Shown one piece after another: positions 7,848-16,431 of a stretch of DNA of 36,381 nt. Source of the DNA: Flavobacterium sp. GTDB taxonomy: Bacteria > Bacteroidota > Bacteroidia > Flavobacteriales > Flavobacteriaceae. Both the position numbers and the translations under genes were made by a program. The notes beneath the pieces were generated by a model. The model did no database searches and had not been told where the DNA came from. It was given only the letters and a program-made list of their open reading frames with translations. Position 1 is the stretch's first letter, and every line of letters starts with the position of its first letter. The DNA lies in assembly GCA_017984835.1 (NCBI GenBank), contig JAGNYR010000003.1, forward strand, positions 28,191 to 64,571, read 5' to 3'.

Positions 7848-9683
7848 TTATTTTTTCAATTCGATGATTAAAGAAGATTTAGGCTTGATGGTAATCGAAT
7901 GTAGACTTGTGTATTTTTCGCCACTCAAAACCTCCGTGCCAGAGCTATAATTTTGCATGTTTTCTGCAAATCGTTGGGTATTGAAAGTTCTTGTCTCGTC
8001 CGAGTTATTGATTACTACCATTACCGATTGTGCATCATCATATCTAAAATAAACATACACATTGTTGTCTGGCAAGTAATGTTTCATTTTGCCAAAAGAC
8101 ACCACAGGATTGTTTTTTCTCCAGCTGAATAATTTTGAAGTGAAATCAAAATATTGGTTTTGTACAGCTGTTCTCCCCGATTTACTAAAAGCGTTTTGCG
8201 CATCACCCTTCCAACCTCCTGGGAAGTCTTGTCTTATGTCGGCATCACCTTTTCCTTTGTCGCCTGCCATGCCTATTTCTGACCCATAATACAATTGAGG
8301 AATCCCTCTCGTGGTAGCGAGCAATGTCATGGCCAATTGGTATTTCTTGAAATCGTTTTTGTAAATTTGATTGAAACGATTGGTGTCATGATTTTCTGCA
8401 AAAGTCAAAATGTTATTGGTGTTTGCATATAAGAAGTCATTCACAAAGTTGTCATATACTTTGATCATTCCGTCATTCCAATTCGGATTGCTTTCGTTGA
8501 AAACAGATCCTAAAGCATCATGTAATGTAAAATCCATCACACTTGGTAAATAACTGTTGTAATCTTGAATTTTAGCAATTGGGCTGTCTTTTTGCCAATA
8601 CGAAATTTGTGCTTGATCGTGCATCCAAACTTCACCCACAATATTGAAATAAGGGTATTCATCCGTTATGGCTTTGGTCCATTTTGCAATTCCTTCTTTG
8701 TCGTTGTACGAATAGGTGTCAACTCTAAATCCGTCTAGGTCCGCATATTCTATCCACCAAATGGCATTTTGAGTCAAATAGTTCAGCACCAATGGATTGG
8801 ATTGATTTAAATCGGGCATGGATGGAACAAACCAACCATCCATACATTGTTTTTTATCAATTGCAGCTGCGTTTGTGTCATATTGGGTAGTCATGCGATA
8901 ATTGGATTGTGAATATCCTGGAAATTGATGAAACCAATCATAGGTAGGCATGTCTTTGAACATCCAATGTTCGGCACCCCAATGGTTTGTTACATAATCT
9001 TTGACCAATTTCATTCCGTTTTGATGCAGGACTTCAGCCAATTTTACATACTCTTCATTGGTTCCGTAACGCGGATCAATTCTATATACATCCGATTGAC
9101 CATAGGTATGGTAAGAATAAGTTTTATCATTATCCTCACACAACGGAGTACTCCACAATGCGGTAACGCCTAATTCTTTCAAATAATCAATGTGTTGAAT
9201 GATCCCCTCAATGTCACCACCATGACGACCTCCTGGATTTTTTCTATCGGCTTTTTCTACTACCGATTTGTCGCTATCGTTTGAAGGATTACCATTTGCA
9301 AATCGATCAGGCATGATCAAATACATCATATCGGAAGCATCAAAACTTTTTCTGAAGCGGGCGTTTTCTTTGCGTTTGCGGATGTCGTATTTTTGAGTGA
9401 ATACCGTTTTTTTGTTTTTTGAAAACGAAAAAGTAAGTTCTTGAGCCGCTACATTTTTGGTGTTTATGGTCACAAAAAGATAATTTGGGTTTTCTGTTTT
9501 TCTAATGTTGTTGATGATGACATTGTTTGAAACAGCCACTTCATTTTCAGCAATATTTTTGCCATAGAACACTATTTGTACTTCTGGATTTTGCATGTTA
9601 GCATACCAAAAAGGAGGCTCTACACGATCGATTTGAGCAAATAAGGAGCTGCAAAAAAGGAATAGGAAAATAATTTTTTTCAT
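7848..9683 (-). CDS. Exported GH13 alpha-glucanase (SusA/neopullulanase-like)
   Basis: This 611-residue glycoside hydrolase has a signal peptide (M-K-K-I-I-F-L-F-L-F-C-S-S-L-F-A-Q) and no lipobox or T9SS tail, so it is probably periplasmic. An N-terminal beta-sandwich like that of cyclomaltodextrinases (about 20-105) precedes the (beta/alpha)8 barrel. The catalytic residues are visible: nucleophile Asp322 in D-G-F-R-V-D, acid/base Glu351 in G-E-V-W, and stabiliser Asp433 in E-N-H-D-T-N-R-F. A small beta domain ends the protein. It would cleave imported maltodextrins to smaller sugars. It is last in the permease-pgmB-GH65-hydrolase operon, 11 bp after the hydrolase. Exact specificity (neopullulanase or cyclomaltodextrinase) cannot be read from sequence. 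Confidence 0.93.
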   Translation of the reverse strand: MKKIIFLFLFCSSLFAQIDRVEPPFWYANMQNPEVQIVFYGKNIAENEVAVSNNVIINNIRKTENPNYLFVTINTKNVAAQELTFSFSKNKKTVFTQKYDIRKRKENARFRKSFDASDMMYLIMPDRFANGNPSNDSDKSVVEKADRKNPGGRHGGDIEGIIQHIDYLKELGVTALWSTPLCEDNDKTYSYHTYGQSDVYRIDPRYGTNEEYVKLAEVLHQNGMKLVKDYVTNHWGAEHWMFKDMPTYDWFHQFPGYSQSNYRMTTQYDTNAAAIDKKQCMDGWFVPSMPDLNQSNPLVLNYLTQNAIWWIEYADLDGFRVDTYSYNDKEGIAKWTKAITDEYPYFNIVGEVWMHDQAQISYWQKDSPIAKIQDYNSYLPSVMDFTLHDALGSVFNESNPNWNDGMIKVYDNFVNDFLYANTNNILTFAENHDTNRFNQIYKNDFKKYQLAMTLLATTRGIPQLYYGSEIGMAGDKGKGDADIRQDFPGGWKGDAQNAFSKSGRTAVQNQYFDFTSKLFSWRKNNPVVSFGKMKHYLPDNNVYVYFRYDDAQSVMVVINNSDETRTFNTQRFAENMQNYSSGTEVLSGEKYTSLHSITIKPKSSLIIELKK

Positions 9684-9694
9684 AAGGATATCGT

Positions 9695-10603
9695 TTATTT
9701 TTTTAATAAAAATTCAAAGGGGATATGCAATCGTTCGGTCCATGATTTTTCCGAATGGTCTTTTCCTTCAAAAAATTGAGTGGTCCATGTCGAAGGGGTG
9801 AAACCTTTATTTTTCATGAGTAGATCCACTTTTTTCTGTAATTCTGGATACAAGGCATCGAGTGTTTTGTTTCCGTAATCAAAATAGAATTGATGTGTTT
9901 TTGGATCGGGTAAATGCGAATTCATGTAATTTAAAAAAGCATCGGGAATCGGATTGTTTTCCGAACTAAAGGTTCCGGGCCAATGGGTAGAGATGCATGC
10001 GGCACCTCCAAAAACTTCTGGGTATTCGCAAATCGCATACATCGAAATCAGTCCACCCATACTCGAACCAGCGATTACAGTATTTTCTCTGTTCTTTAAA
10101 GTAGAAAAATGGTTATCGATGTACGGTTTTAATTCGGTTACTAAAAATTTCAAATACAAATCAGAAATGGGCTGAAACTTTTCTTTGGTTCTCCCAGCTT
10201 TTTGTAATTGTGCTGTTATCGTATCTTTTTGAGTGGGCAATAAGTTTTCAAAGGGTTTTTGAGGAAAATATTCGGGATGTCTTTTGGATCCATTATTCCA
10301 AATTCCAACCACAATGAATTTTTTTGTTTTCCCTTCACGGATTAATTTTCCAGCCACTTCATCTACTTCCCAAGATTGCTTGTTCCATGTAGTAGCTGCG
10401 TCATACAACATTTGGCCGTCGTGCATATACAATACAGCATATTTTTCGGATACCGAATAGCCCTCTGGCATCCAAACATCGATGTTTCGGGCGTCTACAT
10501 ACTTCGATGGGAAGTTTTCAATGTGTTGAATCTTTCCCAAACTCACTTCTGGGGATTGCCCAAAAGCAATGGATGTAAAGAACAAGAGTACGATTTTTTT
10601 CAT
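9695..10603 (-). CDS. Exported alpha/beta-hydrolase (esterase D/Fes-type)
   Basis: The 302-residue protein has an N-terminal signal peptide (M-K-K-I-V-L-L-F-F-T-S-I-A-F-G-Q) and a PF00756-type alpha/beta-hydrolase fold. The nucleophile elbow G-S-S-M-G-G places the catalytic Ser at residue 181. An R-N-I-D-V-W-M-P-E-G-Y segment near residues 39-49 and Y-M-H-D-G-Q around 59-64 are typical of enterochelin esterase/esterase D relatives. The C-terminal F-E-G-K-D-H-S-E-K-S-W supplies the likely catalytic His. It sits inside the maltose operon, 33 bp after GH65 and 11 bp before GH13, so it is presumably co-expressed with starch breakdown. The natural ester substrate is unknown; removal of acyl groups from starch-derived oligosaccharides is a guess. 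Confidence 0.88.
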   Translation of the reverse strand: MKKIVLLFFTSIAFGQSPEVSLGKIQHIENFPSKYVDARNIDVWMPEGYSVSEKYAVLYMHDGQMLYDAATTWNKQSWEVDEVAGKLIREGKTKKFIVVGIWNNGSKRHPEYFPQKPFENLLPTQKDTITAQLQKAGRTKEKFQPISDLYLKFLVTELKPYIDNHFSTLKNRENTVIAGSSMGGLISMYAICEYPEVFGGAACISTHWPGTFSSENNPIPDAFLNYMNSHLPDPKTHQFYFDYGNKTLDALYPELQKKVDLLMKNKGFTPSTWTTQFFEGKDHSEKSWTERLHIPFEFLLKK

Positions 10604-10636
10604 TTTTTATTCCTTAATGGTTCAAACAAAATTTAC

Positions 10637-12943
10637 CTATTCAATCGAAACAGAACCATTTGCAGCCACGGCCACTTCTTTTCCGTTAACCACAACAGAA
10701 ATATCCGTCGTACCCTCCAAAGCAATTTGTGTTTTGGTTTGATCAACCGTTACTTTAATGATCTGGTTTCTAAAATTGATTTTGAATGAATATCCGTGCC
10801 ATTCTTTAGGGATTTTTGGCGCAAAGTGCAACTGATTATTGACAACGCGCATTCCACCAAATCCTTCTACAATACTCATCCAAGTTCCAGCCATAGATGT
10901 AATATGACAACCTTCTTCCACTTCTTTGTTGTAATCGTCTAAGTCAAGACGAGATGTTCTTAAGTAGAATGTATAGGCCATATCCATTTTATCTAAAACA
11001 GCGGCTTGAATCGAGTGAACGCAAGGTGAAAGAGAACTTTCATGCACGGTGAATGATTCATAAAACTCAAAATTATTTTTCAGTTGCTCTTTTGTAAAAT
11101 GATTTTCAAAGAAGTAGAAACATTGTAAAACATCGGCTTGCTTGATGTAGGGCGAACGTAATATTCTATCCCAAGACCATTTTTGGTTGATTGGACGTTG
11201 ACTTTTATCTAAATCGGCCACGCGAACCAACTCTTTGTCCAAAAATCCATCCTGTTGTAAATAGACACCTAACTCATCTGAGTAAGGGAAGTACATATTG
11301 TCTGCTACTTTTTTCCATTCTTGTAATTCGGCATTCGATAACTGTACTTTTTCGACTATTCGTTTGTGATCGGATGGGTATTCTAACGATACTTTCTGAA
11401 TTTGTTCTGCGGCATAATCAATACACCATTTTGCAATATAATTGGTGTAAAAATTATTATTCACATTGTTTTCGTATTCATTTGGACCTGTAACTCCCAA
11501 AATTACGTACTGATTTTTGTTTGTAGAGAAAGTAGCTCTTTGGTGCCAAAAACGAGCAATTCCAATCAGTACTTCCAATCCTTTTTCTGGGACATAACTG
11601 TAATCTCCCGTGAAACGGTAATAATTAAATATGGCAAATGCAATCGCTCCATTTCTGTGGATTTCTTCAAACGTAATTTCCCATTCGTTGTGGCATTCTT
11701 CACCATTCATGGTAACCATTGGATACAAAGCGGCACCATTGGTAAAGCCTAATTTAGCCGCATTTTCTATGGCTTTATCCAATTGATTGTAGCGGTAAGT
11801 CAATAAATTTCTTGCCACTTCTTGGTCTTTGGTTGCCATGTAGAAAGGAATGCAATACGCTTCGGTATCCCAATAGGTAGATCCTCCGTATTTTTCTCCG
11901 GTAAATCCTTTCGGCCCAATATTCAAACGTGAATCTTTACCTAAATAAGTTTGGTTTAATTGAAAAATATTGAAACGAATTCCTTGTTGTGCTTTCACAT
12001 CGCCTTCAATGGTAATGTCTGACATTTCCCATATTTTGGCCCAAGCTATTTTTTGCTCTTCCAAAAGCACTTCATATCCTTTCGCTACAGCTGATTGAAT
12101 CACATTTTGAGCAGCTATTTGTGTGTTTTCATGATTCATCGAAACGGTGTATCCACCCATTTTTTGAATCGCTGAGGTCTGACCTTTACCAATTACGGTT
12201 TCATAACGGTGTTGGATTTTATCATTGGAAGCATCGGTTGAAACAGGAGATGCGTTTTCATTTTTTCCGTTTGACCAAATGCTGTTGTGCATAAATGTGG
12301 TCACTTTGAAATGGGTTTTAAACGTTTGTGCCGTTACATAAGCATCTTGGTTTCCATTTTTTACTTCTATTGGTTCCCAAAATTTCTCCTCCCAGTTGGC
12401 GTCTTCATTGGTAACTCCTGCATCGATATAAGGTTTGTAAACAATTTTTGCATCTTGGTTCAATGGGGTAATTTCGAAATGAATACATCCCAATTCGTCT
12501 AAATTTAAAGATAAAAAACGTTTTACGTTGACAGCAATTTCGGTTCCGTTTTGTAAAGTAGCTTCAAAAGTACGTTGGTACCAACCTTCTTTCATATTCA
12601 ATTCGCGACGGAAATCACGAACCGATGCACACGAATGTAAATCTAAATTTTCACCGTTAATTTCAATATCGATACCAATCCAGTTTGGTGCATTCAGTAC
12701 TTTGGCAAAATATTCTGGATACCCATTTTTCCACCAACCCACTTTGGTTTTATCTGGATAATAAATGCCGGCAATATAACTTCCTTGGAAGGTTTCGCCC
12801 GTGTAGGCTTCTTCAAAATTGGCACGTTGCCCCATGGCTCCGTTTCCAATACTAAAAAGACTTTCGGATGATTTTACTCTTTCTACATCAAATCCTTCTT
12901 CAATAATGGACCAGTTGTCTGGTTTAATATAATCTTGATTCAT
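10637..12943 (-). CDS. GH65 glycoside phosphorylase, probably maltose phosphorylase
   Basis: This 768-residue protein without a signal peptide belongs to GH65. The N-terminal domain includes S-L-F-S-I-G-N-G-A-M-G-Q-R. The (alpha/alpha)6 barrel contains G-x-T-G-P-N-E-Y-E-N-N-V, in which Glu489 corresponds to the family's general acid. The segment I-N-Q-K-W-S-W-D-R-I and a C-terminal K-I-P-K-E-W-H-G-Y sheet domain follow. Maltose phosphorylase converts maltose and phosphate to glucose and beta-glucose-1-phosphate. Trehalose and kojibiose phosphorylases share the fold, but the adjacent beta-phosphoglucomutase, sugar permease and alpha-glucanases favour maltose. It is cytoplasmic and third in the operon, starting 60 bp after pgmB. 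The substrate call is context-based. Confidence 0.92.
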   Translation of the reverse strand: MNQDYIKPDNWSIIEEGFDVERVKSSESLFSIGNGAMGQRANFEEAYTGETFQGSYIAGIYYPDKTKVGWWKNGYPEYFAKVLNAPNWIGIDIEINGENLDLHSCASVRDFRRELNMKEGWYQRTFEATLQNGTEIAVNVKRFLSLNLDELGCIHFEITPLNQDAKIVYKPYIDAGVTNEDANWEEKFWEPIEVKNGNQDAYVTAQTFKTHFKVTTFMHNSIWSNGKNENASPVSTDASNDKIQHRYETVIGKGQTSAIQKMGGYTVSMNHENTQIAAQNVIQSAVAKGYEVLLEEQKIAWAKIWEMSDITIEGDVKAQQGIRFNIFQLNQTYLGKDSRLNIGPKGFTGEKYGGSTYWDTEAYCIPFYMATKDQEVARNLLTYRYNQLDKAIENAAKLGFTNGAALYPMVTMNGEECHNEWEITFEEIHRNGAIAFAIFNYYRFTGDYSYVPEKGLEVLIGIARFWHQRATFSTNKNQYVILGVTGPNEYENNVNNNFYTNYIAKWCIDYAAEQIQKVSLEYPSDHKRIVEKVQLSNAELQEWKKVADNMYFPYSDELGVYLQQDGFLDKELVRVADLDKSQRPINQKWSWDRILRSPYIKQADVLQCFYFFENHFTKEQLKNNFEFYESFTVHESSLSPCVHSIQAAVLDKMDMAYTFYLRTSRLDLDDYNKEVEEGCHITSMAGTWMSIVEGFGGMRVVNNQLHFAPKIPKEWHGYSFKINFRNQIIKVTVDQTKTQIALEGTTDISVVVNGKEVAVAANGSVSIE

Positions 12944-13003
12944 TTTTTTAATTTGAAAATTTGAAAATTTGAATAGGGTTTAGTTACTCCCAAATTCTAA
13001 CTT

Positions 13004-13660
13004 TTAATTATTTATTAGTGTGTTTAAAAAGGCTTCATCGATAAACGTGAAGTCTTTAAAATTGAATTTTGCTTCGTTTAGAATGTCTGCTTCTCCAATT
13101 CCAATACTGATCATCGAAGCACTATTGGCCGCTTGAATTCCGGCTACCGAATCTTCAAAGACAATCGAGTTTTCTTTGGAAATTCCTAATTTTTGGGCCG
13201 CTTGCAGAAAAACTTCTGGATCTGGTTTGGCGTTGCTTACGTCATTACCATCTACAATTGCATCAAAATAGGATAGTATACCTGTTTTTTCTAGAATTGG
13301 ACGTGCGTTTTTACTTGCAGAACCTAACGCAATGGGTTGTTGGTGTGCTTTCAAAAATTGTAATACAGGTAACACACCTGGAAGAATTTCGCTCTGATCC
13401 ATATCGACCAAATAGGTCAAATAATCCTCGTTTTTTTGGATCAACCATTGGTTTTTTTGGTCTTGTGTAGCTTCGACTTTCCCAAGTTCTAAAATAATAT
13501 CGAGCGAGCGCACGCGGCTCACTCCTTTTAATAATTCGTTGTGTTCGTGTGTGAAATCGATACCTAAGTTGGCTGCAATTTTTTTCCAAGCTAAATAATG
13601 GTATTTAGCTGTATCTACAATGACGCCATCTAGGTCAAATAGGAATGCTTTTTTATTCAT
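13004..13660 (-). CDS. pgmB: Beta-phosphoglucomutase
   Basis: The 218-residue HAD-superfamily protein interconverts beta-glucose-1-phosphate and glucose-6-phosphate. Motif I, F-L-F-D-L-D-G-V-I-V-D-T, gives nucleophile Asp9 and acid/base Asp11. The cap segment with L-L-K-G-V-S-R-V-R-S-L is the family signature. Motif II is G-S-A-S-K-N-A, and motifs III/IV are K-P-D-P-E-V-F and V-F-E-D-S-V-A-G-I-Q-A. The length is typical of PgmB. Its start overlaps the 3' end of the permease gene by 8 bp, which suggests translational coupling. It consumes the product of the GH65 phosphorylase encoded next. Confidence 0.96.
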   Translation of the reverse strand: MNKKAFLFDLDGVIVDTAKYHYLAWKKIAANLGIDFTHEHNELLKGVSRVRSLDIILELGKVEATQDQKNQWLIQKNEDYLTYLVDMDQSEILPGVLPVLQFLKAHQQPIALGSASKNARPILEKTGILSYFDAIVDGNDVSNAKPDPEVFLQAAQKLGISKENSIVFEDSVAGIQAANSASMISIGIGEADILNEAKFNFKDFTFIDEAFLNTLINN

Positions 13661-15011
13661 TTATTTTATTGTCAACATTATCTTTTACTTTCAAAACTAA
13701 AAATGCAGCAATGATAAAGCTGATACCGCTCATAACGATTGCATACATTGCGTGGTTTCCATACACATATTTTACCAATGGACCACCAATTAAGGCATTT
13801 ACAATTTGTGGAATGACAATAAAGAAATTGAAAATTCCCATATACACTCCCATCTTTTTGGGTTGAATAGAGCCTGCAAGAATAGCATAAGGCATCGCTA
13901 AAATACTAGCCCAAGCAAATCCAACTAAAATCATAGAGAAAATTAAGGCCTCTTTATTTGGCATGAAATACATTGAAATCAATCCGATTCCACCTAGTAT
14001 TAAAGACAAAGCATGTGTTTTTCTTCTGCCAATTTTTTTGGCTATGTAGGGCAAAGCAAAAGCAACGATTGCTGAAACCAGATTGTAAACTCCAAAGATG
14101 ATTCCGACCCAATCTCCCGCCGATTGAAATTCGGGGCTTTTTGTGTCGTCCATACTTAATCCGTAAATGTGTTGTGCAATGGCAGGTGTGGTAAATACCC
14201 ACATACCAAACAATCCAAACCAAGAAAAGAACTGTACCCAACTCAATTGGCGCATGGTTACCGGCATTTTTGCAAAGTCGGTGAATACATCACTTAGTTT
14301 CGATTCTTTTTTTGAATCCCCATTTGAATTTTCGTCTTTTTGGTCGCTAAATTGTTCTAATTCTTCCGGCGAATATTCTTTGGTAGTGAAAATAGTTACT
14401 AAAATTGCTCCTACTAAAATAAGGGCTCCAATGATAAAAGAATAGATCAAGTTTTGAGGCACCGCGGATGTTTCTGTAGCTAGATTGCTTACGCCAAACC
14501 AATTGGTCAGTACATAAGGCAACCAAGAACCCACTACTGCACCAATTCCGATGAGAGCTGTTTGCACGCTGAATCCAAGTGTGTGTTGGTCGGCACGAAG
14601 GTTATCTCCTACTAATGCTCTGAAAGGTTCCATTGCCACGTTAAATGAGGCGTCCATGATCATTAACATTCCGGCACCCACCCAAAGAGCGGGCATGAAG
14701 GCGATGAAAATTTCTGCTTGTGGCATCAAGATAAGTCCAATAGAGGCGAGTAAAGCTCCGGCCAAGAAATAAGGTTTTCTTCTTCCAAATTTCCCCCAAG
14801 TATTGTCGCTATAATGTCCGATGATTGGTTGAACAATCAATCCCATCAAGGGAGCAATGATCCAAAACCAAGACAGTTCATGCACATCGGCACCAAAAAT
14901 TTGGAGGATCCTACTTGCATTTGCATTTTGAAGGGCAAATCCCATTTGGATACCCAAAAATCCAAAACTCATGTTCCAAATCTGCCAAAAATTTAATTTA
15001 CGTTTTTCCAT
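13653..15011 (-). CDS. MFS sugar permease (SLC45/GPH-like), likely maltose transporter
   Basis: This 452-residue polytopic inner-membrane protein shows about 12 hydrophobic segments. It has a MFS-type loop around G-H-Y-S-D-N-T-W-G-K-F-G-R-R-K-P-Y-F after helix 2 and a related I-G-R-R-K-T-H loop in the second half, separated by a charged central loop (S-D-Q-K-D-E-N-S-N-G-D-S-K-K-E-S). The pattern fits SLC45-like/sucrose-maltose permeases. It leads the operon with pgmB, GH65, an esterase and GH13, so maltose or short maltodextrins are the likely cargo, moved from periplasm to cytoplasm. The 155-bp region upstream carries a -7-like element and a degenerate LacI-type operator. Confidence 0.92.
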   Translation of the reverse strand: MEKRKLNFWQIWNMSFGFLGIQMGFALQNANASRILQIFGADVHELSWFWIIAPLMGLIVQPIIGHYSDNTWGKFGRRKPYFLAGALLASIGLILMPQAEIFIAFMPALWVGAGMLMIMDASFNVAMEPFRALVGDNLRADQHTLGFSVQTALIGIGAVVGSWLPYVLTNWFGVSNLATETSAVPQNLIYSFIIGALILVGAILVTIFTTKEYSPEELEQFSDQKDENSNGDSKKESKLSDVFTDFAKMPVTMRQLSWVQFFSWFGLFGMWVFTTPAIAQHIYGLSMDDTKSPEFQSAGDWVGIIFGVYNLVSAIVAFALPYIAKKIGRRKTHALSLILGGIGLISMYFMPNKEALIFSMILVGFAWASILAMPYAILAGSIQPKKMGVYMGIFNFFIVIPQIVNALIGGPLVKYVYGNHAMYAIVMSGISFIIAAFLVLKVKDNVDNKINE

Positions 15012-15112
15012 ATTGTTGATTTTTAAAGAAAAATAGTAGTTTTTCTTATTTTTTTCTAACTAAAATTTGATTTTATGTAATGAATGGTAAATATATAAAA
15101 GTTTTATAATCT

Positions 15113-15120
15113 CAAAAATA
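15113..15120 (-). promoter_or_regulatory. Probable -7 element of the permease operon
   Basis: TATTTTTG on the minus strand matches TAnnTTTG. It lies about 100 bp upstream of the permease ATG, in the only intergenic space available to this operon. No convincing TTG sits at -33. The candidate operator at 15151-15164 lies about 30 bp further upstream, a place where an activator could act. Confidence 0.45.
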
Positions 15121-15150
15121 TACGATTTAAAAAAGCGCATAAACAGCTAA

Positions 15151-15164
15151 CGCAAACGTTTTTT
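15151..15164. promoter_or_regulatory. Degenerate LacI-type operator upstream of the permease operon
   Basis: CGCAAACGTTTTTT shares the CG centre and AAACGTTT core with the perfect palindrome upstream of susC (16309-16322). The left half differs at one base and the right half at two. It sits between the regulator's stop codon (15167) and the permease start. The call rests on similarity to the stronger site. Confidence 0.5.
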
Positions 15165-15166
15165 GT

Positions 15167-16207
15167 TTATAAATTGTGCTTCTTTAGGGTAGATTCACGC
15201 TCTACTAATTCGGTGATGATGATTTCTGTTTTGTATTGTTCTTCATAATTGTCGTCTTCTTCCGATTCCAATTTTTCAATAAGCATTTTTGCGGCCTTCT
15301 CACCCATGTTGATGCCATTTTGCCCCACAGTTGTTATAGAAGGTGAGGAGTATCTAGAAATGATTCCGTCTGTAAAACCAATAATGGAAAGGTCCTCGGG
15401 TACTTTTTTGCCCAGTTTGATCGCCGACTTGATTGCGGTTACTGCAAAAATTTCGTTGACCGCAAATATGGCATCCAACTCATTGTTCTCTATCAAAGCA
15501 ATAATTTGTGATTCAAAATTATCGGTGTCTTCAATCTTAATGACGATGTTATCATCGTACGGAATGTCGCTATTTTTTAATGCGTTACAATACCCTTCGG
15601 TGCGAAGTTGTCCAACACTTACGTAGTCAACAGTTGTAATCAATCCTATTTTTTTACATCCATTGTTGATGAAAAATTGGGTCGCGTTAAAAGCAGCTAA
15701 TTTATCATCAATAATTACTTTATCACATAAAACATCATTGGTAACACGATCAAACATAACCACCGGCATTCCTTGGTTGATGACTTCAGTTATGTGGTGA
15801 AAATCTTTTCGTTGTTGGGTTTCTTTAGATAACGACATGATGAAACCGTCAATACTTCCATTGGCCAGCATTTCCATGTTGATGACCTCTTTGTCAAACG
15901 ACTCGTCAGAAAGACAAATGATTACATTATAGCCCTTTTCGTTGGCAATTTTTTCAACTCCACTGATTACAGAAGTAAAAAAATGATGGATGATTTCAGG
16001 AATAATAATGCAAATGGTTTTCGTTTTTTTGTTTTTTAAACTCAGTGCAATATTGTTGGGTTTGTAATTGTATAACTTGGCAAAAGCTTGCACTTTTTCG
16101 CGGGTTTCTTCACTGATTTCGTGACTATTTCGCAACGATTTTGAAACCGTCGAGATGGAAATATCAAGCTCTTTTGCGATGTGTTTTAAAGTGATTTTTC
16201 TTCTCAT
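15167..16207 (-). CDS. LacI-family transcriptional regulator of the starch/maltose locus
   Basis: The 346-residue protein has an N-terminal LacI helix-turn-helix (about residues 4-55): I-T-L-K-H-I-A-K-E-L-D-I-S-I-S-T-V-S-K-S-L-R. The hinge K-P-N-N-I-A-L-S-L-K-N-K-K-T follows. A periplasmic-binding-protein-like sensor domain (about 60-340) contains I-I-P-E-I-I-H-H-F-F, M-F-D-R-V-T-N-D-V and I-S-I-I-G-F-T-D-G type blocks. It lies between the leftward permease operon and the divergent susC, next to two candidate CG-centred operators. No SusR, hybrid two-component regulator or ECF sigma/anti-sigma pair is visible, so this is the likely local regulator. Its inducer is presumably a maltodextrin. 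Whether it activates or represses cannot be decided from sequence. Confidence 0.93.
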   Translation of the reverse strand: MRRKITLKHIAKELDISISTVSKSLRNSHEISEETREKVQAFAKLYNYKPNNIALSLKNKKTKTICIIIPEIIHHFFTSVISGVEKIANEKGYNVIICLSDESFDKEVINMEMLANGSIDGFIMSLSKETQQRKDFHHITEVINQGMPVVMFDRVTNDVLCDKVIIDDKLAAFNATQFFINNGCKKIGLITTVDYVSVGQLRTEGYCNALKNSDIPYDDNIVIKIEDTDNFESQIIALIENNELDAIFAVNEIFAVTAIKSAIKLGKKVPEDLSIIGFTDGIISRYSSPSITTVGQNGINMGEKAAKMLIEKLESEEDDNYEEQYKTEIIITELVERESTLKKHNL

Positions 16208-16308
16208 CTACATTTCTGAATTAATAAATATCAAATAATTCTTTTCTTATTTTTTATGATTCGCAATTTAAGTCAATATATAAAGGGATTTCAATAAAGT
16301 TGTTAACA

Positions 16309-16322
16309 CGAAAACGTTTTCG
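16309..16322. promoter_or_regulatory. Perfect 14-bp palindromic operator upstream of susC
   Basis: CGAAAACGTTTTCG is a perfect inverted repeat with a central CG, the form typical of LacI-family operators. It lies 110 bp before the susC start and 101 bp before the divergent lacI-type gene start. A second, weaker copy lies upstream of the permease operon. Confidence 0.75.
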
Positions 16323-16431
16323 AAAGCTATTTTTCGCAACTAAATTTTTTTATCCCATTTTAATATATAATTTTAACATTCCAAATAAAAAGCTACGGCT
16401 TCAAAATTATTATTTAACCTAAACAAAATGT

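Noticed and set aside
15249..15626. 125-codon plus-strand ORF opposite the LacI-type gene
   Set aside because: Shadow of a strong family match on the other strand; low-complexity Ser/Ile/Met composition and no plausible start region.
16363..16375. Core promoter of susC near TAATTTTA
   Set aside because: One mismatch to TAnnTTTG in very AT-rich sequence and no TTG at the correct distance, so the susC promoter cannot be placed with confidence.
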